From Prevotella sp. P5-92 (GTDB lineage Bacteria > Bacteroidota > Bacteroidia > Bacteroidales > Bacteroidaceae): DNA of 64,000 nucleotides. The notes beneath the pieces were generated by a model, which was not told where the DNA came from, made no database searches, and saw only the letters and a list, made by a program, of their open reading frames with translations. Below, one piece after another: positions 62,557 to 64,000 of the stretch; positions within the stretch are counted from its first letter, which is position 1, and each line of letters opens with the position of its first letter. Location of the stretch: positions 1-64,000 of the forward strand of contig NZ_NPJG01000038.1 in NCBI RefSeq assembly GCF_002251245.1, read 5' to 3'. Both the position numbers and the translations under genes were made by a program.

Positions 62557-63627
62557 TTATCTGGTTTTCTTTATATCCTTACACATCAGCACCTTCTTGT
62601 CTTTGCAGAACCTCTTGAAGTCTTTCACCGTAGGTTTTCCAGGTGCTGCCACATAGTTCTCCTTTGGATTGTCCCATGCGTTACGCCAAAGCAGCACATA
62701 GCTGATAGGATATTCCTTCACCACGGGGAGCAATGTCTGTGTAAACCACTGTGGGTCAGGCACGTTCTGATAGCCCGTCTCGGTAAGTGCGATAAGTTTC
62801 TTTTGCTTCTCGCCCACCGCCTTCACCACGTCGAGCTCGCGGCGCAAGTTGTCCTGATACACCTTGTTGTCTGCCGAGAACTGATACACGTCGATACCAA
62901 TCAAGTCAACATATTCATCGCCAGGATAGAACTGCATGTAGTGCTCCACGTCTTCCTTGTCGGCGAGGTTTGGGGAAAAAGCCCAGACAATGTTGTCGCA
63001 TCCTTTCTCTGTCATATACTTATGTGTGTATTGAAACAGCTGGCGATATTCTTGCGAGGTGCAAGCCGTAGCTCCCCACCAGAACCACCCGCCGCTCATC
63101 TCGTGCCAAGGACGGAATATCACTGGCACCACATTGCCCTCTTTGTCCTTGCATGCTGCAAGAAATGCCACCACCTTATCGAGCCACTTGTCGTACTTTG
63201 GCTGCAAGGCGCCGCCTGGCAATATCGAAGTGACGGCATTGCCGGCAGGCTGGAACCACGAGTTCTCGTCGTTAGTGGGATTATAGGCATGCCAGCTGAT
63301 GGTGATGATGCCTCCCCTCTCGTGTTGGGCCACAATCTCCTTTTGCATACGGTCGAACGGCACTCCGTCGAGATTCTTCTCCCATCCGAGTTCCAGTCCG
63401 CCAAGGTCGAATCCCATTATGGCGGGATAGTCGCCGGCTGTCTCGAGCACGTCGCTTCGTCCCTCATCCCATTTCCACGAACATCCATATACTGGATCGT
63501 CCTGATGTCCGAACATCACACCTTTAGCTTGCAGTTTCTCAAGCCGTTGCAGCAGGTCGCTTCCTGTTGAGGCTGCCACGTTCGTCGCTATAGCGAAAGC
63601 AGCAAGAAAAGAAAAAATCTTCTTCAT
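62557..63627 (-). CDS. GH26 beta-mannanase, secreted
   Basis: 356 residues with a signal peptide (MKKIFSFLAAFAIATNVAAS). The TIM barrel has the GH26 acid/base Glu in VIFRPWHEMSGGWFWWGATA and the nucleophile Glu in LIALTETGYQNVPD. It cuts beta-1,4-mannan to mannobiose and short products in the periplasm or outside. It is upstream of GH130, transporter, epimerase and AraC genes in the same direction. No SusC/SusD partner is visible in the window. Confidence 0.93.
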   Translation of the reverse strand: MKKIFSFLAAFAIATNVAASTGSDLLQRLEKLQAKGVMFGHQDDPVYGCSWKWDEGRSDVLETAGDYPAIMGFDLGGLELGWEKNLDGVPFDRMQKEIVAQHERGGIITISWHAYNPTNDENSWFQPAGNAVTSILPGGALQPKYDKWLDKVVAFLAACKDKEGNVVPVIFRPWHEMSGGWFWWGATACTSQEYRQLFQYTHKYMTEKGCDNIVWAFSPNLADKEDVEHYMQFYPGDEYVDLIGIDVYQFSADNKVYQDNLRRELDVVKAVGEKQKKLIALTETGYQNVPDPQWFTQTLLPVVKEYPISYVLLWRNAWDNPKENYVAAPGKPTVKDFKRFCKDKKVLMCKDIKKTR

Positions 63628-63661
63628 TCGTTTTCCAAGTTAATATTGTTTAAGCACATTT

Positions 63662-64000
63662 TTACTCTTTCAATTCCTTCAAGAGCCAAGCCACCCATTC
63701 GTCCCATTGTTCCTGATACCAATAGTGGCCAGTCTGCTGATAGATGCTGAGAGCCTTTGGGGCAGTGACAGTGTTGTATGTCTCCCACATCGTTGTAGGA
63801 GGCACCACGACGTCGTTATATCCGAACGAGAACCATCCTGGCACCTTTATCCGTCTGGCGAAGTTGATGCCGTCGAAATATCCTGAGTTTCTCACCTTCG
63901 TCTTGTCGGGATTGCTGTCGCCATAGAAATAATGTGGCCATCCGCACGCCTTTCCTTCCAGCGAAGCCGTATGGTCGCACATGGCGGCATGTACGGCACC
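63662..64000 (-). CDS. Acetyl xylan esterase (CE7-like), C-terminal part
   Basis: The 3' end of a gene that continues beyond the window. The residues YFDGINFARRIKVPGWFSFG, then YNDVVVPPTTMWETYN (catalytic Asp region) and QQTGHYWYQEQWDEW (catalytic His region) match the AXE1/CE7 alpha/beta hydrolase end. It would remove acetyl groups from mannan or xylan in step with the GH26 enzyme 34 bases downstream. Substrate is inferred from operon context. Confidence 0.85.
   Translation of the reverse strand, partial: GAVHAAMCDHTASLEGKACGWPHYFYGDSNPDKTKVRNSGYFDGINFARRIKVPGWFSFGYNDVVVPPTTMWETYNTVTAPKALSIYQQTGHYWYQEQWDEWVAWLLKELKE

Noticed and set aside
1..64000. tRNA or rRNA genes and phage or plasmid origin
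   Set aside because: No cloverleaf with a clear T-loop and no rRNA segment was noticed by eye on either strand, and no replication, capsid or conjugation gene was found. A tRNA scan was not possible here.

Overview
The window looks like a chromosomal segment of a gut or oral Bacteroidales bacterium, most likely Prevotella or a close relative. Three things support this. Almost every clean gene start is preceded by the Bacteroidetes -7 element TAnnTTTG. The housekeeping genes are of Bacteroidetes type: the long IspG, a PgpH-like HD phosphodiesterase, SufE and a U32 peptidase. Carbohydrate genes include a mannan operon with cellobiose/mannobiose 2-epimerase and GH130 phosphorylase. The genus is an inference; no rRNA or tRNA gene was seen.

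Positions 1-20.7 kb are an accessory, scarred region. An IS end (1-312) truncates an ABC-2 permease. A cobalamin riboswitch (about 2300-2505) precedes a btuB-like TonB receptor that stops where an IS1182/IS5-type element begins. An internally deleted IS3 element (5720-6698) follows. Next comes a minus-strand, tightly coupled three-gene operon (14061-6730): a DUF1848 protein, a 1633-residue NERD + PD-(D/E)XK + SF1 helicase + methyltransferase-like protein, and a WG-repeat-like protein. This is the best candidate for an undescribed defence-type system. It sits directly behind a cut AAA-ATPase gene whose promoter may drive it. Downstream are two ORF-less group II introns in the same hairpin repeat, a HEPN Abi protein with a candidate upstream ncRNA (AbiF type), a DUF3791/DUF3990 locus whose DUF3990 gene is reduced to 24 codons, a GH43 enzyme and a broken DinD-RhuM gene.

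Positions 21.1-26.5 kb hold a plus-strand operon: a PbgA/YejM-like membrane sulfatase-fold protein, an LTA-synthase-like protein, a small sigma-70 factor and an NAD-dependent epimerase. A perfect 22-bp hairpin closes it and the convergent LruC lipoprotein gene.

Positions 29.2-38.8 kb hold the minus-strand housekeeping run gltX-waaA-rpoN-PAP2-purE-ispG and a divergent HD phosphodiesterase. Positions 38.8-50.2 kb hold a long minus-strand run. It includes ychF, lgt, a GH31 glucosidase, an SF1 helicase and a striking group: a steroid 5-alpha-reductase family enzyme, an Old Yellow Enzyme-type Fe-S flavoprotein, a TPR/AraC-HTH/histidine kinase fusion and an SDR dehydrogenase. This gene set resembles known bacterial steroid or bile-acid reducing clusters.

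Positions 50.3-57.7 kb hold sufE, a U32 peptidase, an intergenic region with facing octamer repeats, mdh, a HlyIII-family gene, rnr and an unrecognised conserved gene. From 57.7 kb to the end is a minus-strand beta-mannan operon: CE7-type esterase (cut by the window edge), GH26 mannanase, GH130 phosphorylase, GPH transporter, 2-epimerase and an AraC regulator. The mannanase cuts mannan outside the cytoplasm. The transporter then imports disaccharides, the epimerase converts mannobiose to mannosylglucose, and the phosphorylase yields mannose 1-phosphate and glucose.
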